Below are positions 61,716 to 64,000 of a DNA stretch of 64,000 bases, piece by piece. The position numbers were made by a program, and so were the translations under genes. Numbering within the stretch: position 1 is the stretch's first letter; each line of letters starts with the position of its first letter. Below the pieces are notes generated by a model. That model worked only from the letters and a program-made list of their open reading frames with translations, searched no databases and was not told where the DNA came from. Origin of the DNA: Halichondria panicea (Eukaryota > Porifera > Demospongiae > Suberitida > Halichondriidae); NCBI RefSeq assembly GCF_963675165.1, contig NC_087377.1, positions 3,812,978 through 3,876,977 on the forward strand, in the 5' to 3' direction.

Positions 61716-63092
61716 TCTTCGTATGAAACTTTTGTTTAATAGTTAGTATCTGTAGGAAGAAATTTTATGTACTTTAATAATGACTCTGTATATAAATTTA
61801 TTAGCGAAACTTTGCAAAAGCAGCCGACCCTTTTACTGCATGCATGCATGCGCTCTTGGCCTATACCTTGTGGGCTATACATGGTGTATTATCATTATGC
61901 ACCATGTATGATGGAGTATAATTATAATAATATTTACGTTTTTGTGCATGTAACCTGTTAGATTAGGCCCTAATAACTTATTCTCATTATAATTATTCTT
62001 CTTGAAAAATGTGCTATTAAAAGATTACCCAAAAATAAGAAACGTAGACATAAACCAGCACACAACTGACACAAGACACATGATTCTCAGTGTTATGTTG
62101 CTGACTTGAACTGATCTGTAATATCCACATTTGCCATGAGAACCTCTCTATAGTATGCAAAACTTAATGTAATGATCTTTACCAAAAATGAACACTGTGT
62201 TGCTAAGATGGTTATTCCCAGCATAATTTATCAGGGCTTTTTAGATCCAGTGAATGATTTTGAATTGGAATGGTTGGGGCCACGGCCACCGTTCATTACT
62301 CTCATCTTGCAGTGCATGGCCTTGTGGTTTAATCTCCTGTATAGTAGATCTATAGACATTTTAGTGCTCGTTCACTGACTGATACAGCTTAATTAGCCTT
62401 ACGTCTATTTTGGATATGTCTATACCACACAGAGTGAGTGGGATGATTTTGTGTGTATAATATACTGTATGCTGTGCTGTATTGCATTGTATATCCATTG
62501 CTATAGCTTATTCTAGTTCTCATTTGGGATTAGGGTGTTTCTCCCTTATACACTGATGTGATTGTTCTGGGGCGTTACTGTAGTCTACATGCAGTTATTG
62601 GCAAGAGCGTGAACAAACAATATAGTTAATTGGCATCAAGATGAGGTGAACTATTGGTAAAAGTTACTCGGCGCATCTCCGACTATCAGATTGTTTGCAG
62701 AGTCCGCAGTAGAGCTAGCTTACTCAGTTAGGTGCACTATAATCTAGTTTTAAAGTTGAATAATGCTTGAACTTGCATGTATACCTATAGCTTGTGTACA
62801 TTGTTCTTATGAATGTCAATAGATACTTGAATTGTGTCACAAGATTTGTATGTCTAGCATGTAGACTCTATATAATGAATTATTATAGCTTCCACAATAA
62901 TTAAGGGATAGTCATTTGGGGTAAGAAGCCATTAAGATCAAAGAGGTCACTTGAAGTTCCTAGAAATGATGAAGTTCACCAAAACAACATCAGTATTAGG
63001 CAAGCTATATAGATTCTATATCATCTGATGTAGTACAAACTTACTATAGGCAGTGAGGAGTTGACAATCTATATTATAGTTATATAGCTGTG
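61716..63092. other. spacer between RTK B and gene C
   Basis: From about 62220 it is the shared 3'-flank sequence also seen at 24170 and 43120. The last 200 bp match the upstream regions of genes A and B, including GAAGCCATTAAGATCAAAGAG. No exon seen. Confidence 0.6.
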
Positions 63093-64000
63093 ATGTACAA
63101 GCTTATTGCATGTGTTGTGATTCTGTCTGCACTGTCACAAGAGTCAGTACAAGATGGCAACTGTCCTGACTGTCCTGACTGTCCAGTCTGTGGAGCACCC
63201 ACTGCTGAGGCTTCAATTACAAGCACCTTTGCCGGCAGCAGTAAAACAGCAACATCCTTGAGCAGCTGTAGCAGTCTACACAGACACACAGACATGCAGA
63301 CAGACACACAAACACGCTATATACCGACTACCTCATTAGCGATTCCATTGTAAATAACACTGTAATGAAACTGAACATTTTTGTAGCATTTTGCTCTGAC
63401 CTGCTTGATGACACTATCAATGGTGGTTTGTGGGAGTACAATACGGATCAGTTAAATAATCGCACTCGATCGAATGGAACTGTTGCAAAGTACATTTGTA
63501 ACGTTGGTTTGAGCCCATTAGGTGGCATTCTGACATGTGACACGGTCAATGGACGGGGTATAATCCAGTGTGCTCAATAAGTAAGTCCTGAGTATGTATA
63601 CACGAACGGTGACTGTGTAGTCTATTTTAGATGCAGATATTCAACATAATTATTGTCGGGTAGTAGCCTGATCATGATACATGGGGACCGACATGCACTG
63701 TATTAAATACCTTCCCTACAAAGGGCAATGTTTTCACGAAGTATAATAACGTAGTACGGGTTTAGGCACTCTTTTAATACAATGTCTCCAAATGATAGGT
63801 TTTCAGAAATTCCCACTATAATGTGATGTGCCTTCTCCGTAGTTACGTGAACATTTCTCCCATGTTTAGGCCTGGCATCGACAATCGCCATCTACACTCC
63901 GGCTGCTCTTGTTCTATTGATGATAATGGTCAGTCCCTGTATATGTGCTTGTATATGTTATGCAAGGATGAGACGCTACAAAAAAAAGAGGTCAAGAGTA
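63093..64000 (+). pseudogene. third tandem receptor copy C, apparently disrupted (runs off the window)
   Basis: Exon 1 starts at ATG 63093 with the same signal peptide ([14 protein letters not shown]) and [10 protein letters not shown] stretch as A and B. A short Asp-Cys-Pro duplication lies before the CxxC. After FAGSSKT it departs into sequence resembling the repeat at 53740-53790 and loses the RRRR site. The IgGFc-like and Calx-beta exons are absent. A CCP exon begins at 63387 (TGTAG acceptor), with FCSDL and cysteines preserved, but reaches TAA at 63578-63580 just before a GTAAGT donor. A TM exon follows from about 63870 (ALVLLMIMVSPCICACIC, then RMRRYKKKR). The stop and changed phase mean the CCP cannot be joined to the TM exon in frame, so it is either a small secreted CCP protein or a pseudogene. 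The kinase part, if any, lies beyond the window. Confidence 0.6.

Overview
This looks like nuclear DNA of an early-branching animal, most likely a demosponge such as Amphimedon. It is AT-rich, with small GT-AG introns and many short inverted-repeat elements between and inside genes. It carries metazoan-only families (receptor tyrosine kinases, death-fold adaptors, a NEMO/optineurin-type protein), and its large TKL and tyrosine kinase families fit sponges. I found no bacterial operon, rRNA, tRNA or CRISPR. Species assignment is inference.

Left third (1-24 kb). A plus-strand two-exon gene (541-1927) encodes a CARD-like plus Death-domain adaptor. Everything else here is on the minus strand. An 8-exon fatty acid hydroxylase/sterol desaturase gene (2710-7299) has three histidine boxes. 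Only 216 bp upstream of its ATG ends a 10-exon coiled-coil gene (7516-14752) with a UBAN-like ubiquitin-binding motif and a C-terminal C2HC zinc finger, the layout of NEMO and optineurin. Its first recognised exon has an acceptor but no start codon. Upstream lie three single-exon TKL-type kinase cassettes (16882-17790, 18865-19773, 20342-21615), each ending at a phase-0 donor. All exon junctions are in phase, so the cassettes may be spliced to the coiled-coil/UBAN/zinc-finger exons, giving a kinase-NEMO-like fusion. One cassette is a probable pseudokinase, one lacks a start codon, and one carries a recent 345-bp internal duplication with a 1-bp frameshift.

Middle and right (24-64 kb). Three tandem units on the plus strand, about 19 kb apart, each begin with a nearly identical signal peptide. 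Two are complete 16-exon receptor tyrosine kinases (A, 27192-43077, 1264 aa; B, 50242-61715, 1284 aa). Their layout is signal peptide, IgGFc-binding-like domain, Calx-beta, two CCP/sushi domains, TM helix, tyrosine kinase and an NxxY-bearing tail. The third (C, from 63093) is short and looks broken or soluble. An orphan 3'-flank copy at 24.2 kb marks the start of unit A.

Mobile DNA. I find six insertions of one inverted-repeat family with CATAG...CTATG ends and 7-bp target duplications, hAT and LINE remnants, pogo-like MITEs, and long hairpins. The paralogous introns and flanks act as natural empty sites for several insertions. Gene models were made by hand from splice signals and frame. Every multi-exon model has a total length divisible by three, but none has been checked against transcripts.
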